Part shown: positions 1 to 5,178 of the stretch, in pieces
Position numbering within the stretch: position 1 is the first letter of the stretch
Layout: every line of letters begins with the position of its first letter
Assembly (NCBI GenBank): GCA_017414605.1
Contig: JAFQLG010000069.1
Location: 1 to 5,178 of the forward strand
DNA from: Clostridia bacterium
Lineage (GTDB): Bacteria; Bacillota_A; Clostridia; Oscillospirales; CAG-272
Direction: 5' to 3'
Length of the DNA stretch: 5,178 nt
The notes under the pieces: generated by a model
Seen by the model: the letters and a program-made list of their open reading frames with translations, nothing else
Told to the model about the DNA's origin: nothing
Databases searched by the model: none
Made by a program: the position numbers and the translations under genes

Positions 1-531
1 CTTGACGGATTTTCCGCCTGCCGCGAGATAAGAAAGACAGGCGATACCCCAATAATCATGCTTTCGGCACGCGGAGAGGAATACGACAAGATAAACGGCT
101 TTGAAACGGGTATAGACGATTACGTTGTAAAACCCTTTTCCGCAAAGGAGCTTATGCTGAGAATTGAGGCGATAATGAAGCGTGGCGCACGATGCGCTCA
201 AAAGCAGCAGCAAGCCGCCAAGAACGTTATCGTTGAACTGGATGGCGGCGGTCTTGTTGCAGATATAACTGCGAGGATCGTATACATAAACGGCAAGCGA
301 ATTGAAATGTCGCCAAAGGAATATGACCTGTTTTTCTACATGCTGGAAAACAGGAACATTGCTCTGTCGCGCGAAAAGCTGCTCAGCGCCGTTTGGGGCT
401 ATGACTTTTTCGGGGATGCAAGAACGCTTGATACGCACATAAAGCTTCTGCGAAAGAGTCTTGGCGAATATAGCAAATATATCGTTACTCTTCGCGGGGT
501 GGGATATAGATTTGAGGGCGACGTAAAATAA
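1..531 (+). CDS. OmpR/PhoB-family response regulator, 5' end missing
   Basis: DNA-binding response regulator, the transcription-factor half of a two-component system. The open frame runs in from the window edge, so 176 C-terminal residues are visible; with the family usually near 225-235 residues, about 50 are missing, including the phospho-accepting Asp. Visible residues 1-61 are the second half of the receiver domain: the conserved switch Ser in IIMLSAR (S22) and the invariant Lys in VVKPFS (K44). A Gln/Ala/Lys linker (about 64-75) leads to the winged-helix trans_reg_C domain (about 78-173), with EMSPKEYDLF, the recognition-helix segment RTLDTHIKLLRKSL (141-154) and the closing wing RGVGYRFE. 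An internal ATG at 58 is not the start, since homology extends upstream of it. The gene lies 18 nt before a histidine kinase gene, its likely partner. Class is clear; regulon and specific name are not. Confidence 0.95.
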   Translation, partial: LDGFSACREIRKTGDTPIIMLSARGEEYDKINGFETGIDDYVVKPFSAKELMLRIEAIMKRGARCAQKQQQAAKNVIVELDGGGLVADITARIVYINGKRIEMSPKEYDLFFYMLENRNIALSREKLLSAVWGYDFFGDARTLDTHIKLLRKSLGEYSKYIVTLRGVGYRFEGDVK

Positions 532-549
532 AAGCTTTCGAGGTGTATA

Positions 550-2028
550 ATGTCTGTGGCAAATGAACGTAGCAGGACAAAAAGAATAAATCCCAAGCGT
601 GCGTCCGGAATATCCTGGCGCCTTTTCGGCACGCTCGTTTTGTTTGTGCTGGTAAGCCTTTTGGTCATTTGGCTCTTTCAGATAGTTTTGCTGAATGATT
701 TTTACGAGCAATCAAAAATGGATGAATTTGCCGAGAACAATGAGATAATATTTACCCACGTTGGCAATGAAGAAAAAATGCGAGATGCCGCTTATACCTG
801 TTCGATAAAAACGAATTCTTGCATAAGGCTATTCATGCTGGAGGAAAATGAAATCCGTGAGATAGCCGCCTCGGACGTAACGGCGGAATGTATGCTCCGC
901 CATCTTGATACAAACAGTATCTACAAGTTTTCAACTCAGGCAAGGCGGCGCGGTGGCTCGTTTACCAAAAGCATCACCAAGACCGTTGGCGGAGATACGT
1001 TGGTTAATAGCATATACGTTGCCGTTACAAAGGATGCGGCAGGTAGGGAATACGTTCTTGTAATGGAGTCGGAGCTTGTTCCTCTTAATGCAACCGTCAA
1101 GACGTTGCAAAAGCAGTTTGGCTGGATAATGTGCATTCTTATAATGGGAGCGCTTATCGTAGCGCTTGCCATTTCAAAGATAATCTGTGTTCCTCTGCAA
1201 AAGATGAGCCGCTCCGCGCGCAGACTTGCAAAGGGAGATTACAGCGCCGAGTTTGACGGCGGTGGATATAAGGAAGCGGCAGAGCTTGCGGAAGCGCTGA
1301 ACTATGCTGCGGAGGAGCTTGCCAAAACGGACACACTGCAAAAAGAGCTTGTAGCCAATATCTCTCATGATTTACGCACACCGCTTACCATGATAAAGGG
1401 CTATGGCGAGGTAATACGCGATATTCCCGGTGAAAACACTCCCGAAAACGTTCAGGTCATCATTGACGAAACGGAAAGACTTACCGAGCTTGTAAACGAT
1501 ATGCTTGACCTGTCCAAGATACGCGCGGGTACGCGCAAGCCCGAGCTTGAAACGCTCAATCTTACGGAAACAGTATCCTCGGTGCTTAAACGCTATGAAA
1601 AGTTTACCGAAAAAGGCGGATACGAAATAAGCTTTGAATCCGAGGGTGACGTGTTCATAAATGCCGATAAGACAATGATCTTGCAGGTAGTGTACAATCT
1701 TGTAAATAACGCGCTCAACTACACGGGCGAGAACAAGAAGGTAAGCATCGTTCAATCGGTTTGGGACAACAAGGTAAGGATCTCCGTTATAGACACGGGT
1801 GAGGGAATTGCAGAGCAGGATATCCCATACATCTGGGATAGGTATTATAAGGTTGATAAGGTCCATAAGCGCGCCAAGATAGGAACGGGCCTTGGACTTT
1901 CAATAGTAAAAGGTATACTTGAATCGCATGGAGTGCTTTACGGAGTTGAGAGCCGCATTGGCGAGGGCTCAAACTTTTGGTTTGAATTTGAAACCTTTCA
2001 GGTGGTTGACGAGGTTGAAAACGATTAA
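550..2028 (+). CDS. Membrane-bound sensor histidine kinase (HAMP, HisKA, HATPase_c)
   Basis: Sensor kinase expected to autophosphorylate on His and pass the phosphate to the response regulator encoded just upstream. Of 492 residues, 1-22 form a basic cytoplasmic tail and about 24-48 the first membrane helix. An extracytoplasmic sensor region of about 140 residues (49-190) resembles no ligand-binding family that I recognise. The second membrane helix is about 191-213, followed by a HAMP linker to about 263 with the usual Pro (P215). The HisKA H-box is NISHDLRTPL, phospho-acceptor H273. The HATPase_c domain has the N-box YNLVNNALNYT (382-392), G1 DTGEGI (415-420), F-box-like IWDRYYKVDK (428-437) and G2 GTGLGLSIVK (445-454). 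All catalytic motifs are intact, so it should be active. The ATG at 550 is preceded by GAGGTG (540-545), with rather short spacing. The stimulus is unknown. Confidence 0.96.
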   Translation: MSVANERSRTKRINPKRASGISWRLFGTLVLFVLVSLLVIWLFQIVLLNDFYEQSKMDEFAENNEIIFTHVGNEEKMRDAAYTCSIKTNSCIRLFMLEENEIREIAASDVTAECMLRHLDTNSIYKFSTQARRRGGSFTKSITKTVGGDTLVNSIYVAVTKDAAGREYVLVMESELVPLNATVKTLQKQFGWIMCILIMGALIVALAISKIICVPLQKMSRSARRLAKGDYSAEFDGGGYKEAAELAEALNYAAEELAKTDTLQKELVANISHDLRTPLTMIKGYGEVIRDIPGENTPENVQVIIDETERLTELVNDMLDLSKIRAGTRKPELETLNLTETVSSVLKRYEKFTEKGGYEISFESEGDVFINADKTMILQVVYNLVNNALNYTGENKKVSIVQSVWDNKVRISVIDTGEGIAEQDIPYIWDRYYKVDKVHKRAKIGTGLGLSIVKGILESHGVLYGVESRIGEGSNFWFEFETFQVVDEVEND

Positions 2029-2054
2029 TTAATAAACTTTTTTGCCGCCAACTA

Positions 2055-2083
2055 TTGCAAAATTACGTAAAATGTATTAAAAT
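2055..2083 (+). promoter_or_regulatory. Candidate sigma-A-type promoter for the rlmA-glycosyltransferase-HAD operon
   Basis: TTGCAA at 2055-2060 and TAAAAT at 2078-2083 are separated by exactly 17 nt in an AT-rich stretch, close to the TTGACA-N17-TATAAT consensus. An overlapping -10 option, TATTAA at 2075-2080, leaves only 14 nt and is less likely. Transcription would start near 2090, just before the hairpin at 2097-2123. This is the only sizeable non-coding gap before the three-gene run, so a promoter is expected here. Found by eye; no start-site data. Confidence 0.5.
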
Positions 2084-2096
2084 AAAGTGAGAAACG

Positions 2097-2123
2097 TTAT
2101 CCCCGAGGTTTTCTCGGGGATAA
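2097..2123 (+). terminator. Perfect 11-bp hairpin in the leader of rlmA: terminator or 5' leader structure
   Basis: TTATCCCCGAG (2097-2107) pairs without mismatch with CTCGGGGATAA (2113-2123) around a GTTTT loop. The stem is GC-rich at its core. The following tract TTATTGT is only partly T-rich, so as an intrinsic terminator for the upstream kinase operon it is plausible but not strong. It sits directly downstream of the candidate promoter, so it would also be at the 5' end of the rlmA transcript, where it could attenuate transcription or protect the message. The hairpin is certain; its role is not. Confidence 0.6.
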
Positions 2124-2133
2124 TTATTGTAAA

Positions 2134-2139
2134 AAGGAG
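2134..2139 (+). promoter_or_regulatory. Ribosome binding site fixing the rlmA start
   Basis: AAGGAG lies 12 nt before the ATG at 2152, a spacing somewhat longer than usual. The codon immediately before that ATG is an in-frame TAG (2149-2151), so the gene cannot start further upstream. The next plausible start is TTG at 2179, which would be much too far from this site. Confidence 0.7.
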
Positions 2140-2151
2140 TGTTTGGCATAG

Positions 2152-2979
2152 ATGCGCGTAAATATTGTAAATCAAATATTGAAATGTCCCGTGTGTCAGG
2201 CACCCCTGTCCGTTACGGAGGATCAAAAAAGCGCCAAATGTCAAGGCGCAAGGACGCATTGCTTCGACTTTTCAAGGGAAGGATATCTCAGCCTTTCGGG
2301 CACCGGCGGAGGTGACTCCAAAGAGGCGGTTGCCGCGCGCCATGATTTTCTTTATAGCGGATATTATGAAAAAGCTGCAGAGGCGATATGCCAAACGGTA
2401 AATAAATATGCAAATGAAAACGCGGTCATAATAGATGCCGGCTGCGGCGAGGGATATTACACCTCAAGGCTGGCGCGCCAAAGCGCAATAGCTTTGGGAT
2501 TTGACCTGTCAAAGCATGCTTGCCTCTGTGCAGCAAAGCAGGCAAAAAAAGAAGGCGCCGCAAACCTTTTGTTTGCAACGGCGAGTGTGTTCAAGCTTCC
2601 GGTAAAGAGCGGAGTGGCAAATGCGGTGGTCAACGTGTTTGCGCCCTGTGCCGAGGATGAATATTGTCGCGTGCTTTCGGAAGGAGGATATCTCTTTGTC
2701 GTTGGAGCAGGTAAAGATCACCTTATGGGATTGAAAAGGGCGCTTTACGAGCAGGTATACGAAAATACCGAGCGCGCCGACCTGCCGCAAAAAATGGAGC
2801 ACGTGGAAACTGTCGTGTGCTCTTATGAGGTAAATGTGAAGGGCGCGGAGCATATAGAGGCGCTGTTTTCAATGACGCCTTATTATTGGCGGACAAGCGA
2901 GGAAGATAAGCAAAAGCTTGTTGGTCTGTCCGAGCTTACAACGCAGATAGAATTTGAAATAAAAGTGTATAAAAAGTAA
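2152..2979 (+). CDS. rlmA: RlmA-family 23S rRNA (guanine-N1) methyltransferase
   Basis: SAM-dependent methyltransferase expected to methylate N1 of a guanine in helix 35 of 23S rRNA (G745 for the RlmA-I type, G748 for RlmA-II/TlrB) near the peptide exit tunnel. The 275 residues match the E. coli enzyme, as I recall it, along most of their length. The N-terminal zinc site is CPVC (C12, C15) plus C30 and H36, then FDFSREGYLSL, where E. coli has FDMAKEGYVNL. The Rossmann domain has SAM motif I DAGCGEGYYT (95-104), acidic residue D118 in GFDLSK, and NVFAPC (161-166), matching RIYAPC. The C-terminal signature is MTPYYWR (241-247). The loop between C30 and H36 is two residues longer than in E. coli. 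First gene of a three-gene run, 14 nt before the glycosyltransferase. Family assignment is firm; the exact target base cannot be decided. In Firmicutes and actinobacteria the II type is the known tylosin-related form. Confidence 0.93.
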   Translation: MRVNIVNQILKCPVCQAPLSVTEDQKSAKCQGARTHCFDFSREGYLSLSGTGGGDSKEAVAARHDFLYSGYYEKAAEAICQTVNKYANENAVIIDAGCGEGYYTSRLARQSAIALGFDLSKHACLCAAKQAKKEGAANLLFATASVFKLPVKSGVANAVVNVFAPCAEDEYCRVLSEGGYLFVVGAGKDHLMGLKRALYEQVYENTERADLPQKMEHVETVVCSYEVNVKGAEHIEALFSMTPYYWRTSEEDKQKLVGLSELTTQIEFEIKVYKK

Positions 2980-2993
2980 AAGGGAAACAAGAT

Positions 2994-3710
2994 ATGAAAT
3001 TTTCATTGTGTATTCCGATGTACAACGAGGCGGGCATAATTCAGCAAACCGCAAAAACGCTCTCGGAGTATATGGAAGCGAATTTTGAGGATTATGAGAT
3101 AATATTTTCAAACGATGGCTCTCATGACGGATGCGACAAGCTTGTAGAGCAGCTCGGATTGCCTAACGTAAAGGTGGTTGGATATGAGCAGAATATGGGC
3201 AAGGGCTATGCCGTAAGGCTGGCTATGCTCAATGCCGAGGGTGACGTGGTCATGTTTACCGATGCAGACCTTGCATACGGAGTTGACGTAATAAAGAGAG
3301 TTGCGGATACGTTTGCTGATAATCCCGATGCCAAAATGCTCATAGGCTCGCGCAATCTCGCTAAGGACGGATATGAGAATTATACGTTTATGCGCAAGCT
3401 GGCATCAAAGGCTTATATAAAGGTTTTGTGCATTATAGGCGGCTTTAACCTTTCGGACTCGCAATGCGGCTGCAAGGCGTTCAGGGGAGAGGCGGTAAAG
3501 CCAATATTCTCGCGTTGCGAGGTCAATAGATTTGCTTTTGACTTTGAATGCATTTTGCTGGCAAAAAAGCTTGGATATAAGATAATTGAAATGCCTGTCA
3601 AGGTGATAAATCACCGCGAAAGCACGGTTAGAATGGTCAGGGACTCTGTAAAGATGCTGGGAGATATCCTGAAGATGAAAAAACGCATAAAAAGGCTGGA
3701 AATAAAATGA
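2994..3710 (+). CDS. Family 2 glycosyltransferase, polyprenyl-phosphate sugar synthase-like (DPM1/ALG5 type)
   Basis: A GT-A fold transferase that likely moves a sugar from a nucleotide donor to a polyprenyl phosphate or another envelope acceptor at the inner face of the membrane. In the 238 residues one sees the opening CIPMYNEA (6-13), the donor-binding SNDGSHDG (39-46), NMGKGYAVRLAML (67-79), the metal-binding DAD within FTDADLAYG (88-96), and DSQCGCKAF (155-163), which corresponds to the DxQxGxKxF acceptor motif of the dolichyl-phosphate mannose/glucose synthase subgroup. Late motifs FAFDFECILLA and VRMVRDSVKML also fit that subgroup. There is no convincing membrane helix, so it is probably soluble or peripheral, helped by the very basic tail (KMKKRIKRLEIK). 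AGGGA at 2981-2985 is 8 nt before the ATG. It overlaps the next gene by 4 nt. Sugar and acceptor are unknown. Confidence 0.92.
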   Translation: MKFSLCIPMYNEAGIIQQTAKTLSEYMEANFEDYEIIFSNDGSHDGCDKLVEQLGLPNVKVVGYEQNMGKGYAVRLAMLNAEGDVVMFTDADLAYGVDVIKRVADTFADNPDAKMLIGSRNLAKDGYENYTFMRKLASKAYIKVLCIIGGFNLSDSQCGCKAFRGEAVKPIFSRCEVNRFAFDFECILLAKKLGYKIIEMPVKVINHRESTVRMVRDSVKMLGDILKMKKRIKRLEIK

Positions 3711-4351
3711 GATATGAATATCTTCTTTTTGACCTTGACGGAACGCTCACAGACCCCGGCGAGGGAATAACTAATTCGGTAATGAATGCGCTGGCAAAGC
3801 GCGGAATAGCCGTGTCTGACAGAAGCGAGCTTTATTGCTTTATCGGACCACCCCTTTCCGAGTCATTTTCAAAATATTTTGGATTCGATTTTGAGGAGAG
3901 CCTTCGCTGCGTTGAGGACTATCGCGAGTATTTTGGTGTTCGCGGACTGTTTGAAAACGAGGTGTATAGCGGAATTTACGAGCTGCTATCAGAGCTCAGG
4001 CTACGCGGACACAAGATAGTGCTTGCAACCTCAAAGCCCGAAAAATATGCAAAGCAAATACTCGATCATTTTAATCTCACACAGTATTTTGCCTTTGTTG
4101 CGGGTGCTACAATGGACGAGTCGCGCAATAAAAAAGCGGACGTTATTCGCTATGCGCTTGATAGCTTTGGCATCAAAGACTTAAAAAATGCAATTATGAT
4201 AGGCGACAGAGAGCAGGACGTTTTGGGCGCGCATAAGTGCGGACTTGACTCGATCGGCGTTCTGTACGGATACGGTAGCCGCGAGGAACACGAGAGCGCA
4301 GGCGCGACCTATATTGCCGAAACGGTAAACGACATTTTGAATCTTGTATAA
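3707..4351 (+). CDS. HAD-superfamily (subfamily IA) phosphatase, phosphoglycolate-phosphatase-like
   Basis: Predicted Mg-dependent phosphohydrolase for a small phosphorylated metabolite. All four HAD motifs are present in 214 residues, the usual length: motif I FDLDGTLTD (nucleophile D9, acid/base D11), a helical cap domain (about 15-85, including FIGPPLSESF), motif II LATSK (T108/S109), motif III Lys around K142-K143, and motif IV GDREQD (D167, D171). The C-terminal segment GVLYGYGSREEHESAGA is typical of the Gph/PpaX/5'-nucleotidase-like group, within which annotation of substrates is unreliable. The ATG overlaps the stop of the glycosyltransferase (ATGA), and no strong ribosome binding site is seen, so translation is probably coupled. 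Pairing with a glycosyltransferase could mean a sugar-phosphate substrate, but that is inference. Last gene before the terminator. Confidence 0.92.
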   Translation: MRYEYLLFDLDGTLTDPGEGITNSVMNALAKRGIAVSDRSELYCFIGPPLSESFSKYFGFDFEESLRCVEDYREYFGVRGLFENEVYSGIYELLSELRLRGHKIVLATSKPEKYAKQILDHFNLTQYFAFVAGATMDESRNKKADVIRYALDSFGIKDLKNAIMIGDREQDVLGAHKCGLDSIGVLYGYGSREEHESAGATYIAETVNDILNLV

Positions 4352-4354
4352 ATC

Positions 4355-4381
4355 AAAAAAGAGGTCATATGACCTCTTTTT
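4355..4381. terminator. Bidirectional rho-independent terminator between convergent operons
   Basis: AAAAAGAGGTC (4356-4366) pairs with GACCTCTTTTT (4371-4381) around ATAT; the whole is a perfect palindrome centred on CATATG. On the + strand the arm is followed by TATTTTTTT, and on the - strand by TTTTTTGATT, so both directions have a U-tract. It begins a few bases after the HAD gene stop and covers the first two bases of the stop codon of the convergent small gene (4380-4382), so one structure serves both operons. Confidence 0.93.
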
Positions 4382-4673
4382 ATTTTTTTGGCGCTTTATA
4401 TCGCTTTTGCGGCTTCTGCACCTTTTGCGGCTTTTGCTTTTTAAGAATGAGTGCCCCCGTCTTTTTGTCAATCTTGCCTATCTTTTTGTCCTTTTTGAGC
4501 TGCTTTTTCGCGGCAGCCTTGCGCTTTTTGTTAAGCTTTGCAAGCTTTCGGGCAAGCTTTTCGGCGGCATCCAGAAATCTGTATATTTTCTCCTCTGTAT
4601 CGGGGGAGCTTTTTTTGCTATTGTGCGCGTCGCCGGGACACTCGGGAGCAGTATTTTGGCAATTTTCGTTCAT
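4380..4673 (-). CDS. Small lysine-rich protein of unknown function
   Basis: I do not recognise this 97-residue protein. Residues 1-28 are polar and fairly acidic with two Cys (C5, C12); about 26-62 are likely helical (EEKIYRFLDAAEKLARKLAKL); the rest is a very basic tail. I count 27 Lys and 4 Arg against 10 Asp/Glu, so net charge is near +21. Residues 80-91 are two tandem copies of QKPQK[V/R], followed by YKAPKK. No signal peptide or membrane helix is seen. Reality as a gene is supported by AGAGGG (4682-4687) placed 8 nt before the ATG, by its position 14 nt after the udp stop, and by its stop codon lying exactly at the shared terminator. The opposite strand also has open frames, but they read as Phe/Leu/Cys-rich antisense of the Lys codons. 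A nucleic-acid-binding or ribosome-associated role would fit the charge but is a guess. Confidence 0.75.
   Translation of the reverse strand: MNENCQNTAPECPGDAHNSKKSSPDTEEKIYRFLDAAEKLARKLAKLNKKRKAAAKKQLKKDKKIGKIDKKTGALILKKQKPQKVQKPQKRYKAPKK
4401..4436 (-). repeat. Two tandem 18-nt repeats encoding QKPQK[V/R]
   Basis: Within the lysine-rich gene, 4419-4436 and 4401-4418 are near-identical 18-nt units that share AAGCCGCAAAAG on the coding strand and differ at a few bases. They encode QKPQKV and QKPQKR. The unit keeps the reading frame, so copy number could change without breaking the protein. Confidence 0.8.
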
Positions 4674-4681
4674 ACCGACAG

Positions 4682-4687
4682 CCCTCT
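4682..4687 (-). promoter_or_regulatory. Ribosome binding site for the lysine-rich protein
   Basis: On the minus strand AGAGGG directly follows the udp stop codon (4690-4688, TAA) and lies 8 nt before the ATG at 4673. It fixes the start and suggests cotranscription and perhaps translational coupling with udp. Confidence 0.75.
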
Positions 4688-5178
4688 TTATGCGTTTCGT
4701 CTGTCTTCTTCTATAAGATGCTCAAGCGCGCGGATAGCAACCTTGATAGCCGCCTCGGTGTCGTGTGTTTCGTCATCATGCGTGTCAAGGCCGGCAAGGA
4801 ATCTTTCCTGATTCCAAACGCAGCTGAATATCGCGCCGCAACGAACGCGCAGATATGAGCCAACGGTGTATAACGTTCCGGATTCCATTTCGCTTGCAAG
4901 AACGCCGAGGCGCTTCCAAGCCTCCCATTGATTAGTCAGTTGATAGGATATGGGCATGCGGGCAGGGGAATGCTGACCGTAAAAGGAGTCCTTTGCCTGA
5001 ACTACTCCGGTATGGTTGCTGTAGCCGAGCTCGCGTGCAGACTGACGAAGCGCAAAAAGCACGTCCGCGTTTGCAACCGCGGGGAACTCAAGGGGCGCAT
5101 ACTCGCGGGAGGTTCCGTCCTGTCTGACCGCGCCTGATGCGATAACAACGTCGCCCGACTTAACGTCAAGGTCGATGC
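4688..5178 (-). CDS. udp: Uridine phosphorylase, 5' part beyond the window
   Basis: Cleaves uridine with phosphate to uracil and ribose-1-phosphate in cytoplasmic pyrimidine salvage. The frame stays open to the window edge; 162 C-terminal residues are visible of roughly 250. They match the nucleoside phosphorylase fold: [22 protein letters not shown] (about 14-35; E. coli Udp has [21 protein letters not shown]), [14 protein letters not shown] (62-75) at the uracil-binding loop, and the ribose-binding EME in [12 protein letters not shown] (E96, M97, E98). The late strand reads SCVWNQER rather than the TVSDH of purine nucleoside phosphorylase DeoD, which favours Udp. The phosphate-binding Gly/Arg residues lie upstream, outside the window. 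A GTG at 5062 is not the start because homology continues before it. A small lysine-rich gene follows 14 nt downstream. Whether the enzyme also takes thymidine or deoxyuridine cannot be told. Confidence 0.94.
   Translation of the reverse strand, partial: IDLDVKSGDVVIASGAVRQDGTSREYAPLEFPAVANADVLFALRQSARELGYSNHTGVVQAKDSFYGQHSPARMPISYQLTNQWEAWKRLGVLASEMESGTLYTVGSYLRVRCGAIFSCVWNQERFLAGLDTHDDETHDTEAAIKVAIRALEHLIEEDRRNA

Noticed and set aside
1372..1866. 164-residue minus-strand open frame inside the histidine kinase gene
   Set aside because: It lies wholly opposite the HisKA/HATPase_c coding sequence, resembles no family I know and has no neighbouring genes on that strand.
2090..2151. Possible leader peptide for translational attenuation of rlmA
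   Set aside because: No ATG occurs between the predicted transcript start and the gene; the only TTG before the ribosome binding site is followed directly by a stop.
2509..2853. 114-residue minus-strand open frame inside rlmA
   Set aside because: Shadow of a well-supported methyltransferase gene; no recognisable protein motifs.
4361..4376. GAGGTCATATGACCTC palindrome as a transcription-factor operator
   Set aside because: It lies between convergent gene ends with T-tracts on both sides and no promoter need, so a terminator explains it better.
4344..4858. Overlapping + strand open frames of 106-155 residues rich in Phe, Leu and Cys
   Set aside because: They are the antisense of the lysine-rich gene and the udp 3' end (AAA/AAG read as TTT/CTT), run through the terminator and lack good start signals. 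The minus-strand reading has a ribosome binding site and homology in udp.
5060..5062. GTG as the start of a short 124-residue nucleoside phosphorylase
   Set aside because: The frame continues upstream to the window edge with clear Udp homology ([17 protein letters not shown]), so the GTG is an internal Val.
1..5178. CRISPR array, tRNA or rRNA genes, insertion sequence or phage features
   Set aside because: No spaced direct repeats, tRNA-like cloverleaf, transposase or integrase frame, or terminal inverted repeats were seen; nearly all sequence is explained by ordinary genes.

Overview
This is an ordinary-looking chromosomal segment, probably from a low-to-moderate GC Firmicute of the clostridial type (by eye roughly mid-40s % GC). 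The reasons are Shine-Dalgarno sites of the AGGAG/AGGGA type, heavy use of ATA, AAG and AAA codons, tightly packed genes and a Firmicute-style uridine phosphorylase. This placement is inference; there is no rRNA or other taxonomic marker in the window. No mobile element, CRISPR array, tRNA or rRNA is visible.

Left part (1-2028, + strand): the 3' part of an OmpR/PhoB-type response regulator gene, cut by the window edge, then a complete membrane sensor histidine kinase gene 18 nt later. Together they form a classical two-component pair. The signal it senses cannot be told from the sequence.

Middle (2029-4381, + strand): a short intergenic region holds a good sigma-A-like promoter candidate and, immediately downstream of it, a perfect 11-bp hairpin. 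Then come three closely spaced genes: an RlmA-type 23S rRNA guanine methyltransferase, a family 2 glycosyltransferase of the dolichyl/polyprenyl-phosphate sugar synthase type, and a HAD-superfamily phosphatase. The gaps are 14 nt and a 4-nt ATGA overlap, so they look like one operon. It ends at a strong, nearly perfect palindromic terminator that should work in both directions.

Right part (4380-5178, - strand): a convergent operon enters from beyond the window edge. It contains the C-terminal two-thirds or so of uridine phosphorylase (udp), then, 14 nt later, a small, extremely lysine-rich protein of unknown function whose stop codon lies inside the shared terminator.

I found no convincing new multi-gene system. 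The observations most worth a second look are the lysine-rich 97-residue protein with a tandem hexapeptide repeat, and the promoter-hairpin arrangement in front of the rRNA methyltransferase gene.
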